Virus record (IMG/VR): IMGVR_UViG_3300045135_000061
Location: 1-42,918 of that record
Direction: 5' to 3' (one strand)
DNA from: a virus
DNA: 42,918 nucleotides
The notes beneath the pieces were generated by a model. It had not been told where the DNA came from and ran no database searches. It was given only the letters and a program-made list of their open reading frames with translations. Position numbers and translations under genes: made by a program. This document shows positions 1-6,408 of the stretch, piece by piece (position 1 is the stretch's first letter; every line of letters starts with the position of its first letter).

Positions 1-127
1 TCAACACAAACCTAGCACCACTGCTAAAACCACAGTCAATAACCTTAGAGCCATCTGTAGTCCCATCACCAGTATAACTCCCCACCTTGGATACACCATC
101 AAGTGAGGCGAATAGGTAGGCTATGTA
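1..127. repeat. 127-bp exact repeat of 41264-41390
   Basis: Bases 1-127 match 41264-41390 without a difference, and the match stops exactly at base 128 (A against G). The segment encodes the conserved C-terminal part of the tail protein in the same frame in both places. The length equals a commonly used maximum assembly k-mer, so the left end of the window is probably an assembly graph boundary and not a physical DNA end. Confidence 0.95.
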
Positions 128-1696
128 AGTTGAGGTATTATCGTTTACTTTACTATGACTTCCCAAAGTAAATGATGCATCGGTAGGCGTAGTATTATTC
201 CAATACGGCCTAGATGCTGTCGCTTGAGTGTCATTCAAGAATACGTTGTCAGTGTTTCCTAAAGCAGAATGGTAAACCGCCCAATCATCAAGTGTGTTCC
301 TACGTTTCACCCACATCATCTCAGGCGCAACACCAAGGTTATGGCTTACAGTACGCCCTGATGTTCCGTTCCCCGTGTAAGCAACGACATCAAAGAAGTT
401 GGGGGCACGTTTCCACATCCAAGAATAAAGAGCATAGGCAACATTAGGATCATCTCCATAACCCTCCATATAATCCCACGCCCAGTCGGTGTCCGTACCT
501 TCAGCATTTGTGTTTGCTGTTTCAAGTTGCCCAGTTCCAGTTAACCTACTGCCAATTGTCCAATTAGCAGAAATACTTTGTAGTTTTCTCAATGCCATAT
601 CTACAGGAAAAGTAGAAACATAAGAAGGTAAGCTACCTGTGCGTGTATCAATATCAAACACATCAGTCGCACTCTCAGGCACCGCCATTGGGCCACGGCG
701 TATGGCTATGTAGATGTAGTCACCAGTTGAGGAAGTTGTGAACCCAGTAGCCGTTGGCACTTGGCCATAACTAGTCGCTTCCGCACCAGACGTATTTGCT
801 AATAAATAATCAAACTCATGGGTAGAACTAAACGGCCCCCAGCCACGCATTGTATCTAGTAATGCCCAATTGCCTGTGCTGTCTGTTCGTTTGCGTAAAA
901 TCCACTGTGGCTCAAATCCTAAATCAACAGTCGTTGATCCACTATAACTTCCACACTTGATAATGTCCTGATCCCCTGTAGGGCCGAAGTCACCGTCACC
1001 GTCATTGTGGGCGAATAGGTAGGCAACGTAAGTGCCGCCAGAGGCGTTGACATCATTACTTGAGCCTACTGTAAATTCTGTTGACGTAGGGGCGGTATCA
1101 TTCCATATGCTTACAGCGTCTTGTGTCGCATCTGTAAGATTTAACTTTAAAAAGTCTGTATGTGGAGCAGAAGTATTACCCCTATGATATACCATCCAGT
1201 TAGCAGTACTATCTGTACGTTTTACAAATATAGAACCAACAGTCGTACCCAAGTTATGACTAACCGTTCTACCCGCAGTCCCATCCCCAGTATAAGTCAC
1301 CACATCAAAGAACTTAGGGGCTTTGCGGAATGTCCAAGAGGCGTAGTCGTTAGCTGTGCTGTTGATGTAAGCACCAGAGCCTGACACCGTAAAGCCATTT
1401 GAGTTAAAAGAAGATAAACTTGTGATAGTTCCTTCTGCGGAAGCAGTATTTGATGATAAATAATTATTAGCACCACGTTCAGTATCATACAGCAAGTTGT
1501 CGTTAGAACTTGTTCTATTCTTAACCCAAACCAACCCACCTTCGCCAGATAGGTCAATGTCATTGGTGATCGTTTGAGTGGAACTATTACCCTCATACAA
1601 ATATGTGCTGAACACTTCCTCAACGTTCAGACCACCCGCACCACCAGCCGCTGCCGTACCCGCCGCTGCTTGAAGTAACTTTTTCTTAGTAGCCAT
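1..1696 (-). CDS. Tail/fibre protein with repeated DUF7483-like domains, C-terminus cut by window edge
   Basis: Open from ATG at 1696 down to base 1 without a stop (565 codons plus one base), so the C-terminus is missing. The protein is built of repeated beta-rich modules in which a GEGGLVW-type strand, an SHNLG turn and a GTYVAYLFA-type strand recur. This pattern is typical of marine phage tail or fibre proteins of the DUF7483 type, probably on the virion surface and used in host recognition. The start overlaps the stop of the upstream endonuclease VII-like gene (TAATG). The whole length aligns colinearly with the partial gene at the right edge. Joining base 1 to base 41263 would complete it as a 634-residue protein in frame. 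A role in adsorption is inferred from family and position. Confidence 0.75.
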   Translation of the reverse strand, partial: MATKKKLLQAAAGTAAAGGAGGLNVEEVFSTYLYEGNSSTQTITNDIDLSGEGGLVWVKNRTSSNDNLLYDTERGANNYLSSNTASAEGTITSLSSFNSNGFTVSGSGAYINSTANDYASWTFRKAPKFFDVVTYTGDGTAGRTVSHNLGTTVGSIFVKRTDSTANWMVYHRGNTSAPHTDFLKLNLTDATQDAVSIWNDTAPTSTEFTVGSSNDVNASGGTYVAYLFAHNDGDGDFGPTGDQDIIKCGSYSGSTTVDLGFEPQWILRKRTDSTGNWALLDTMRGWGPFSSTHEFDYLLANTSGAEATSYGQVPTATGFTTSSTGDYIYIAIRRGPMAVPESATDVFDIDTRTGSLPSYVSTFPVDMALRKLQSISANWTIGSRLTGTGQLETANTNAEGTDTDWAWDYMEGYGDDPNVAYALYSWMWKRAPNFFDVVAYTGNGTSGRTVSHNLGVAPEMMWVKRRNTLDDWAVYHSALGNTDNVFLNDTQATASRPYWNNTTPTDASFTLGSHSKVNDNTSTYIAYLFASLDGVSKVGSYTGDGTTDGSKVIDCGFSSGARFVL

Positions 1697-2139
1697 TATT
1701 CATCATCCTCTTTGTTCTCATAACTTTCAAGGTACTCAATGGCCTTTTTAAGTAAAGAAATATCATCTCTAAGGTTACCTATTCCAGAGTTGCAATTACC
1801 GCATAGCAACCCTCTAATCATTCCTGTATCGTGACAGTGATCAACAGCAAGAGCAAGTGTTAAATCTTTCTGATGTCTTTCACAGATTAGGCACTTACCA
1901 TCCTGCTCATTAAACATTTCAAGATAATCATCATACGTAATACCATAAGTCTGTTTTAACTTAGTATTTCTATTCTTTTCGTATGAATAAGACTCTTTTC
2001 GTTTCTCAGGCGTAATCTTCTGTCTTTTGTTCCTACAGGGTTTACACACGTTGCGACAACCTAGTTTGTGTATCTTAGATTTATGATATGACGATAAAGG
2101 CTTTTCTTTATTACATACCTTACAAACTTTGTGTTGCAT
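1696..2139 (-). CDS. Recombination endonuclease VII-like homing nuclease
   Basis: Probable free-standing homing nuclease of 147 residues. The N-terminus has a zinc-binding module (CKVC near residue 5, then CKPC) and the C-terminal half has the endonuclease VII signature: a CLIC pair, an AVDHCHDTG active-site segment and LLCGNCNSGIGNL. The ATG at 2139 is preferred because it overlaps the stop of the upstream virion gene (TAATG); the longer reading from 2175 runs inside that gene. Its own stop overlaps the start of the tail gene, again as TAATG, so it is fitted between two structural genes with no spacer. It shares its N-terminal module with the HNH gene at 3943-4482. Confidence 0.8.
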   Translation of the reverse strand: MQHKVCKVCNKEKPLSSYHKSKIHKLGCRNVCKPCRNKRQKITPEKRKESYSYEKNRNTKLKQTYGITYDDYLEMFNEQDGKCLICERHQKDLTLALAVDHCHDTGMIRGLLCGNCNSGIGNLRDDISLLKKAIEYLESYENKEDDE

Positions 2140-2756
2140 TAAGCTAGTGCTAGCCCCGCTGTGAATCCGTACCACGTAGTACCAGAATCCCTAGTTGTAA
2201 ATACGAACACGTCTTTAGCTGATGCAGTAGCAGTAAGGGTGGGAGCAGTCCCTGAAGGCCAGTCCACAGACGTAGGCCATGTCACAACGAACCCAGACGC
2301 AGAGGCATCCTGAATGATCTCAATACTGAAGCTATACGCAGTGCCGCTGGCAGGGGGGTTAGAGAACGTGAACGTGGTGTTCTCTGTCAAGGTATGACTG
2401 AATGCGTTACCCGCCTCACAGTTCACTGTAGTGGACGCACCACTAGAAGTAACAGCAACGTAGGCTTCATTATAGGAAGTAGCTTTTAGTTCAGCAGCTA
2501 GAGTAACATCACCGTTAGCATCTGCAGTTACGACCTTAGAGGCTTCAGATGTGCCAAGAGTAGTAATATCTGTGTAGTTAATCTCAGCAGCAGTAGACGT
2601 AATACCTAAGTCAGCTAGTGTTAGCTCACCGTTTACGTATGCTGCAATCTGGGCACCAGTTACTTTCTTAGTTGTACCGCCATCGTTTACTTCGTATTCC
2701 TGCGTACCAGAAGCGGAGGCCGCAGCAGTCATATCTGATATTTTAATATTAGCCAT
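2139..2756 (-). CDS. Virion/tail-associated structural protein
   Basis: 205 residues. The start MANIKISDMTAA is typical of phage neck or fibre-base proteins. The middle part is rich in Ser, Thr and Ala, and a beta-type C-terminal domain follows (TVNCEAGNAFSHTLTENTTF, ending in a TWYGF strand). The N-terminal segment with LADLGITSTAAEINYTD recurs in phage tail proteins. It lies in the late unit among other fibre-like genes. No enzymatic motif is visible. I infer a structural or receptor-binding accessory role; the exact function is unknown. Confidence 0.6.
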   Translation of the reverse strand: MANIKISDMTAAASASGTQEYEVNDGGTTKKVTGAQIAAYVNGELTLADLGITSTAAEINYTDITTLGTSEASKVVTADANGDVTLAAELKATSYNEAYVAVTSSGASTTVNCEAGNAFSHTLTENTTFTFSNPPASGTAYSFSIEIIQDASASGFVVTWPTSVDWPSGTAPTLTATASAKDVFVFTTRDSGTTWYGFTAGLALA

Positions 2757-2758
2757 TT

Positions 2759-3523
2759 TTAATAAGCCCTCTTCCAGTTATTTGCGTCTATCTTCTTGTA
2801 GATAGCTAAAGGATCGTCCCATGTTCCGTCTTGTTTAACTTTAGGTGTGAACTGTGTCCACTCACCATTCCACTTAACATATGCCGTAGAACTAAATGCT
2901 ATGTAAGTATATGTTGCATTGAATACTGCTTCGGCTGCGTTAGGAAGAACATCAGCAACAATACGTACATCACCTGCTTCAGTAACTCGTACATCTCCTG
3001 ACTCAGTAATACGTGTGTACTCATCTTCAGGGTCTGCAGTAAACAACCCACCGAATACAAATGTATATCCATCATCACTTAGAGTACCGTTACCCTGTAG
3101 AGATGTAGCTGCAATACGTGTAACATCAGGGTCAGCTACTACAGAACCACTAGCAGAAACACTCAAGGTATTCAAGAAGGATGCAGTAGCCTGTCCACTC
3201 ATAGAGCCTGTAGCTACTAGGTCAGTTAGTCCTTCTTGATAGGAATCACCTGTACTTAGAGTACCCCCGCCACCTGATAAACTAATAGAAGCATCAAGAG
3301 TAAGTGAGGCAGTAAAGCTAATAACTACACTATCGAAGTCTTCTGATACACGGACGTTACCTTGTTCGTCAGTACGTTGATTTAGGAGTTCGTCTACACG
3401 GTAAGCACCACGACTCGTAGATAAACTAACAGAAGCAAAGTCTAATTCTTCTGTGATACGTGAGTCTCCAGATTCAGAAACTCGACTATCACCAGATTCT
3501 GATATTCGGAAACCACCCGCCAT
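2759..3523 (-). CDS. Virion structural protein with R-[IV]-[ST]-E-x-G-D repeats
   Basis: 254 residues, probably structural. Short units such as RISESGDSRVSESGDSRITE are tandemly repeated at residues 5-27, and related units (TRITESGDVRVTEAGDVR) recur near residues 170-190. A Ser/Ala-rich beta region lies between them, and the C-terminus is Trp-rich and resembles a fibre cap. Such acidic and basic repeats recur in marine phage virion proteins. The gene is separated from its neighbours by only a few bases. No catalytic motif was seen and the function was not recognised. Confidence 0.55.
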   Translation of the reverse strand: MAGGFRISESGDSRVSESGDSRITEELDFASVSLSTSRGAYRVDELLNQRTDEQGNVRVSEDFDSVVISFTASLTLDASISLSGGGGTLSTGDSYQEGLTDLVATGSMSGQATASFLNTLSVSASGSVVADPDVTRIAATSLQGNGTLSDDGYTFVFGGLFTADPEDEYTRITESGDVRVTEAGDVRIVADVLPNAAEAVFNATYTYIAFSSTAYVKWNGEWTQFTPKVKQDGTWDDPLAIYKKIDANNWKRAY

Positions 3524-3527
3524 TCGC

Positions 3528-3920
3528 TTATGCCATCGTTAAGTCGATGTTACCTGCACTGAATGTAATTGTGTCACCATCTTCAACAGTCTTAGATGCA
3601 GACAATACACCGTGCCATAGTAGGTTACCACCTGTGCTTGCATCGAAGATACCCATGTGAGTAACTGTTCCGTAATCACCGCCAACTGCAGTGAAGCTTA
3701 CATCAGCAGAGTTACTTGTTGTACCACCAGGAGAAGTAGCAGCATCAAATGTAACTGACTGACGAGCATACCCACCAGTAGATACTTCTGTGCCACCACC
3801 TGAGTCACTAGGCGCAGCAGTGTATAGTGCTACATACCAAGCTGTAGGGCGTGTAGCTGTACCAGATGTCATCATCCAGTCTAGTAGTAATTTCTCTGCG
3901 TAATCTGAAAGAGCAGCCAT
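3528..3920 (-). CDS. Tail-fibre-like virion protein
   Basis: 130 residues. The start MAALSDYAEKLLLDWMMTSG and the segment TAWYVALYTAAPSDSGGGTEV are characteristic of a family of small phage tail or fibre-associated proteins, which continue with GGYARQSVTF and a GIFDASTGGNLLWHGVL-type strand before a beta C-terminus. The full family length appears to be present. It sits in a run of fibre-like genes in the late unit. The structural call rests on motif recognition and context. Confidence 0.65.
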   Translation of the reverse strand: MAALSDYAEKLLLDWMMTSGTATRPTAWYVALYTAAPSDSGGGTEVSTGGYARQSVTFDAATSPGGTTSNSADVSFTAVGGDYGTVTHMGIFDASTGGNLLWHGVLSASKTVEDGDTITFSAGNIDLTMA

Positions 3921-3942
3921 TATTCGTTTCCTTCTTCGCTTT

Positions 3943-4482
3943 CTAATCGTAAGTTTTATTGTTTTTAGATAAATTTAAATCAGCAGGTAGTACTTGAAGA
4001 TTCCACGGAACATGCAACCCACAGACATTCTTACCCTGCAAAGGGATTATATGATCTACATGGTATTCTTCACCACTTACTGATTTTAAATCCTTAGCCA
4101 ACCAGTAGAACTTATTTACTTCTTTAAAATGTTCTTTTGTTAACCACGGAGGAGTTGCATTTAACTTAGATGCTCTGCGTTTTGCAGTATGAGCAACTAC
4201 CTTATCAGGATTTCTTTTTTTCCACTTTTTCTTTGCTTTTCTAACTACGTCAGGATTATTCTCATGATACTTTAAGTTCTTGGCTTGTACAGTTTCTTTA
4301 TTTTTTAAATAGTACTCTTTAGACTTAGAAACTATAAGGTCAGCGTTTTCTTTCTTGTATGAGTTAGTACTTTTTCTGTAACAATCTTTACAGGAAGAAT
4401 GAAAACCTGTCTTTGTTCCTTTTGCTTTATAGTACTCTGAGAAGGGTTTTTCTACAAAACACTTCTTGCAAACATATGTCAT
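3943..4482 (-). CDS. HNH homing endonuclease
   Basis: 179 residues. The N-terminal zinc module has a CKKC pair and a CKDC pair in an EKPFSEYYKAKG context. A highly basic Lys-rich linker follows, then a C-terminal HNH core (YHVDHIIPLQG, GLHVPWNLQVLP, NLSKNNK). The start at 4482 gives an ATGA overlap with the stop of the upstream 97-residue virion gene; the longer reading from 4500 lies inside that gene. It probably cleaves a cognate DNA site and spreads among related phages. The N-terminal module resembles that of the endonuclease VII-like gene at 1696-2139 although the nuclease cores differ. Confidence 0.85.
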   Translation of the reverse strand: MTYVCKKCFVEKPFSEYYKAKGTKTGFHSSCKDCYRKSTNSYKKENADLIVSKSKEYYLKNKETVQAKNLKYHENNPDVVRKAKKKWKKRNPDKVVAHTAKRRASKLNATPPWLTKEHFKEVNKFYWLAKDLKSVSGEEYHVDHIIPLQGKNVCGLHVPWNLQVLPADLNLSKNNKTYD

Positions 4483-4772
4483 GATGACACACGGAACCAT
4501 ATATCGCCATCTTCACCACCTGTAGGGCTTGCTGTGCTGACAGTAACATTGTCTAAGACATTCAGTACGTTTACACCATCTACATAGATAGCACGTACAT
4601 TTAAAAGATCATTTTCGTTTAGGTCTAAGTCAGCTTGCATAGCATTAGGAGTACTACCATCTAACGATAGAGTGTTATCGAATGCTGTTTGAATATTATT
4701 GAAGTTCTCATTTAACTGACTCTGTGAAGCATAGCCAGAACTAATCGTATTTACTGTAGGCCGTTTAGCCAT
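4479..4772 (-). CDS. Small virion protein resembling fibre N-termini
   Basis: 97 residues. The segment ASQSQLNENFNNIQTAF, followed by NTLSLDGSTPNAMQADLDL and NDLLNV, is a recognisable N-terminal building block of phage tail fibre and head fibre proteins. The protein ends with GEDGDIWFRVSS. A strong ribosome binding site (GGGAGG) precedes the ATG at 4772. It could be a short independent fibre-base protein. The adjoining HNH gene begins at its stop codon, so loss of a former C-terminal part by nuclease insertion is possible but not shown. Confidence 0.6.
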   Translation of the reverse strand: MAKRPTVNTISSGYASQSQLNENFNNIQTAFDNTLSLDGSTPNAMQADLDLNENDLLNVRAIYVDGVNVLNVLDNVTVSTASPTGGEDGDIWFRVSS

Positions 4773-4794
4773 TTGCTTGCGCCTCCCTTTTGAA

Positions 4795-5337
4795 TCAGTT
4801 TATTAAACCCTGATCTTTTAATCGTTTCAAGTCTTCGTTTACACCTGCTCTTTCAAAAGCTTCTTCAGATGTAGTCTTGTCTTTTAGGTTCTTTTCTTTA
4901 CGAGCAGCACGTCCGTCTTCTTTAGCTTTCCATTCTTCATTGATTAAGAACTTAGCTGCAGTAAAACTACTACGCCCACCCTCTTGTATTTCTTTTATAA
5001 CAGACTCAAAGGCAAGTGATTTACGTTTTACCTCTGCCTCTCTACGCCACTTCTCAATAGGTTTCTTGAGTGGCACAGTCGTCTGCATCTTTTCCCAGAC
5101 TTCCCAACTACCAAAGACTGCAGTAGCGAACTGGTACTCTGTCGGGTCCATTGTTGCGAATGCTATGTACAACTTACCTAGAGCCGTAGCAGGTCTGCCA
5201 TCAGGCATCACGATGTCTTCTTCTTTCAGCGTAAACAACGCATACTCTGGTGAGTCATAGGACAGTTCGTAAAACAAACTCTTAGTCCTGATGATTCCGT
5301 TCTCTGTTTTAAGTTGTTGTAAGCTATACATAGACAT
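4795..5337 (-). CDS. First late gene; possible small terminase subunit
   Basis: 180 residues, first gene behind the late promoter at 5362-5391. The protein is helical and charged. A Trp-containing segment (FGSWEVWEKMQ) and a central IEKWRREAEVKRKSLAFESV helix are followed by SSFTAAKFLINEEWK and a basic C-terminal region ending with EDLKRLKDQGLIN. This arrangement resembles small DNA-packaging proteins of several marine podoviruses, which would make it the partner of TerL (38311-39858), although that gene lies far away on the circular map. The terminase call is a low-certainty inference; otherwise it is an unknown conserved late protein. Confidence 0.4.
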   Translation of the reverse strand: MSMYSLQQLKTENGIIRTKSLFYELSYDSPEYALFTLKEEDIVMPDGRPATALGKLYIAFATMDPTEYQFATAVFGSWEVWEKMQTTVPLKKPIEKWRREAEVKRKSLAFESVIKEIQEGGRSSFTAAKFLINEEWKAKEDGRAARKEKNLKDKTTSEEAFERAGVNEDLKRLKDQGLIN

Positions 5338-5361
5338 TGGTTTCTGTCCCCCTATACTTAT

Positions 5362-5391
5362 ATATTAACACGGAAACAATAGGTTTGTCAA
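5362..5391 (-). promoter_or_regulatory. Late sigma-70-type promoter
   Basis: On the minus strand a perfect TTGACA (5391-5386) is followed after 18 bases by TAATAT (5367-5362), continuing as TAATATATAAGTAT. The first late gene starts at 5337 behind AGGGGG, giving a leader of roughly 20 bases. The same core occurs in the plus-strand promoters at 9115 and 13625, which supports recognition by host sigma-70 polymerase. Confidence 0.75.
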
Positions 5392-5449
5392 CACTAAAAC
5401 GACATAGAACGTAAAAATAATTTATTCGCTTTTGCTTACGCTTTCGCTC

Positions 5450-5491
5450 TTGACTACAAAGAACTTTTATGATACCCTATATTACTTAAAG
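5450..5491 (+). promoter_or_regulatory. Extended -10 promoter-like element, copy 1
   Basis: TTGACT (5450-5455), 17 bases, then TACCCT (5473-5478) preceded by TGA, which would make an extended -10. It is followed directly by TTACTTAAAG. The 22 bases 5470-5491 match 8801-8822 with one difference, and a TTGAC box lies at the same distance in both copies. A promoter with weak -10, perhaps activator-dependent, is inferred. Confidence 0.45.
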
Positions 5492-5497
5492 TAATTA

Positions 5498-5592
5498 TTA
5501 CTTAAAGTACTTGTGTTATAAGTATATTATAATACTTTAAACACTATTACTTAAAGTAACTGTGTTATTAGTATTTATTTATACTTTAAACA
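5498..5592. repeat. Two AT-rich modules flanked by TTAAAGTA / TACTTTAA inverted repeats
   Basis: Module one (5498-5544) and module two (5547-5592) each run TTACTTAAAGTA, then TGTGTTAT[AT]AGTAT, then ATACTTTAAACA. The outer arms are inverted repeats, so each module could form a hairpin or bind a dimeric protein. A further inverted copy, TACTTTAAGTAA, lies at 5597-5608. A third module follows the second promoter-like element at 8827-8872. Confidence 0.6.
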
Positions 5593-5670
5593 ATGATACT
5601 TTAAGTAAGGTACTACAAGTGTACACCGCACTCCAGGATTAAATACTACCTGAGAGGCTCTGTAGTGACC

Positions 5671-5735
5671 GTACAGTAGGGGTAAGCCCCTGAAGAGTAC
5701 CTACCCCCTTCTCAAAGGCTCTGCCTTTTTCTGAG
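5671..5735. terminator. Pair of stem-loops, possible terminator or structured RNA
   Basis: A stem AGGGGT/GCCCCT (5678-5691) lies beside a second stem, CTCAAAGGC pairing with GCCTTTTTCTGAG (5711-5735), whose 3' arm contains a T-run on the plus strand. It could terminate stray transcripts or form a small structured RNA. No coding frame runs through it. Confidence 0.35.
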
Positions 5736-5751
5736 ATAATTTCTTGTTGTA

Positions 5752-5764
5752 TTGTACAGTACAA
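5752..5764. promoter_or_regulatory. 13-base odd palindrome, possible operator
   Basis: TTGTACAGTACAA is a perfect inverted repeat around a central A. It lies between the stem-loops and the TGTGATCACA sites. A protein-binding site is possible; nothing else supports this. Confidence 0.3.
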
Positions 5765-5799
5765 GGCACACCCCCTTACCCCCTGCTCCCCACCCAGGA

Positions 5800-5882
5800 T
5801 GTGATCACAAAAAGTACCCCACCCCTCACTGTGATCACAAATAATACGTCAGGAATACTTACCTTTCCAGGATGTGATCACA
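5800..5882. repeat. Three TGTGATCACA palindromes
   Basis: The perfect 10-base palindrome occurs at 5800-5809, 5830-5839 and 5873-5882, each time followed by AA and twice preceded by GGA. The arms equal the CRP half-sites TGTGA/TCACA but without the usual six-base spacer, so a CRP-family or other dimeric regulator is only a guess. The spacings are 30 and 43 bases. Confidence 0.6.
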
Positions 5883-6014
5883 AATAGAATTGATACACTA
5901 TTGATATATGTTATATTGTAACACTTTCTAGGGGAAATACAATCTAGGTCAACAATCCTTACCTATCTGATTGATCTGAAACGGATAATACGTCAACAGT
6001 TCTTACCTATCTGT
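5848..6014 (+). repeat. Three 23-base iteron-like repeats
   Basis: Copies at 5848-5870, 5948-5970 and 5992-6014 share GTCA followed by CTTACCT. The last two agree at 20 of 23 positions, and ATAATACGTCA leads into the first and third. Repeats of this kind near AT-rich DNA are usual at initiator-binding origins; function is inferred. Confidence 0.5.
5890..5917 (+). promoter_or_regulatory. Candidate early promoter
   Basis: TTGATA (5890-5895), 16 bases, then TATATT (5912-5917). It overlaps the end of the third TGTGATCACA site neighbourhood, so it could be regulated there. It points toward the early genes. Confidence 0.35.
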
Positions 6015-6024
6015 GGTGTTGCTA

Positions 6025-6053
6025 TGGTCGCATAAGCAGGTACACATTATAAT
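6025..6053 (+). promoter_or_regulatory. Candidate early promoter with perfect -10
   Basis: A perfect TATAAT (6048-6053) lies about 110 bases ahead of the first early gene; the -35 region (TGGTCG, 17 bases upstream) is weak. It is directly downstream of the last iteron. Confidence 0.35.
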
Positions 6054-6165
6054 ATACAACTGGACCTATCCTTTAGTATAGACTGGATATACTTTGTAGT
6101 CGTTTACAACTGTAATTTAATTTGCAATACTGAATATATCGAAACAACAACACGAAAGTTTAAAC

Positions 6166-6333
6166 ATGACTTACAAAGTAAATATCCAAAGAGACTTGAA
6201 AGAAACCTCTTTCGTCATAACCTCAACAGTCCTAGAAACCACAGATAAAAAAGCTTGGTGGGACAAGATAAACGAATACAGAAAAAACCATTGGATTGAT
6301 ATCCTAGAAACAACAGCAACAGTTAAAATTTAA
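6166..6333 (+). CDS. First early small protein, unknown
   Basis: 55 residues from ATG 6166 to TAA 6333, starting MTYKVNIQRDLKETSF and containing WWDKINEYRKNHW. It is the first frame after the control region. The protein is soluble, mildly basic and Trp-rich, with no family that I recognise. A clear ribosome binding site is not obvious (AAAGTTTAAAC upstream). As first early gene of a lytic phage it could be a host takeover factor, but that is only suggested by position. Confidence 0.5.
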   Translation: MTYKVNIQRDLKETSFVITSTVLETTDKKAWWDKINEYRKNHWIDILETTATVKI

Positions 6334-6336
6334 CCC

Positions 6337-6366
6337 TTGACATTCTCGGCTAGGTGCTGCCACAAT
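6337..6366 (+). promoter_or_regulatory. Candidate early promoter ahead of 6409
   Basis: TTGACA (6337-6342) is followed after 18 bases by CACAAT (6361-6366, four of six consensus bases). It lies just before the DUF7178-like gene. The preceding CCCTTGACA also occurs at the 13625 promoter. Confidence 0.3.
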
Positions 6367-6408
6367 AGCACCATTCCAAGACGGTCAATCAACAGAAAGG
6401 TAAATGTT

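Larger units (their letters stand above)
5340..6165. other. Divergent control region and candidate origin, no gene
   Basis: About 825 bases between the divergent late and early units carry no convincing open frame. They hold the late promoter, TTACTTAAAG-type AT-rich modules (5450-5608), hairpins (5671-5735), an odd palindrome (5752-5764), three TGTGATCACA palindromes (5800-5882), three 23-base iteron-like repeats (5848-6014) and early promoter candidates. Such a density of repeats in the only large gap makes this the best candidate for the replication origin and transcription switch. That role is inferred. Confidence 0.6.

Noticed and set aside
1297-1623. Minus-strand frame of 108 codons
   Set aside because: It is a shifted frame inside the tail gene, which has clear repeated protein motifs in its own frame.
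1-1696. Diversity-generating retroelement acting on the variable tail gene
   Set aside because: No reverse transcriptase gene and no template repeat with adenine-specific changes were found; the variation is spread over long blocks.
3460-3660. Antisense frame across the junction of two virion genes
   Set aside because: No ribosome site and no recognisable protein; both opposite-strand genes are well supported.
5340-6165. tRNA gene or CRISPR array in the repeat-rich region
   Set aside because: No cloverleaf could be drawn, and the repeats are too few and unevenly spaced for CRISPR.
6337-6408. TTG start at 6337 for the DUF7178-like gene
   Set aside because: TTGACA there fits a -35 box, and ATG 6409 has a purine-rich site and the conserved N-terminus.
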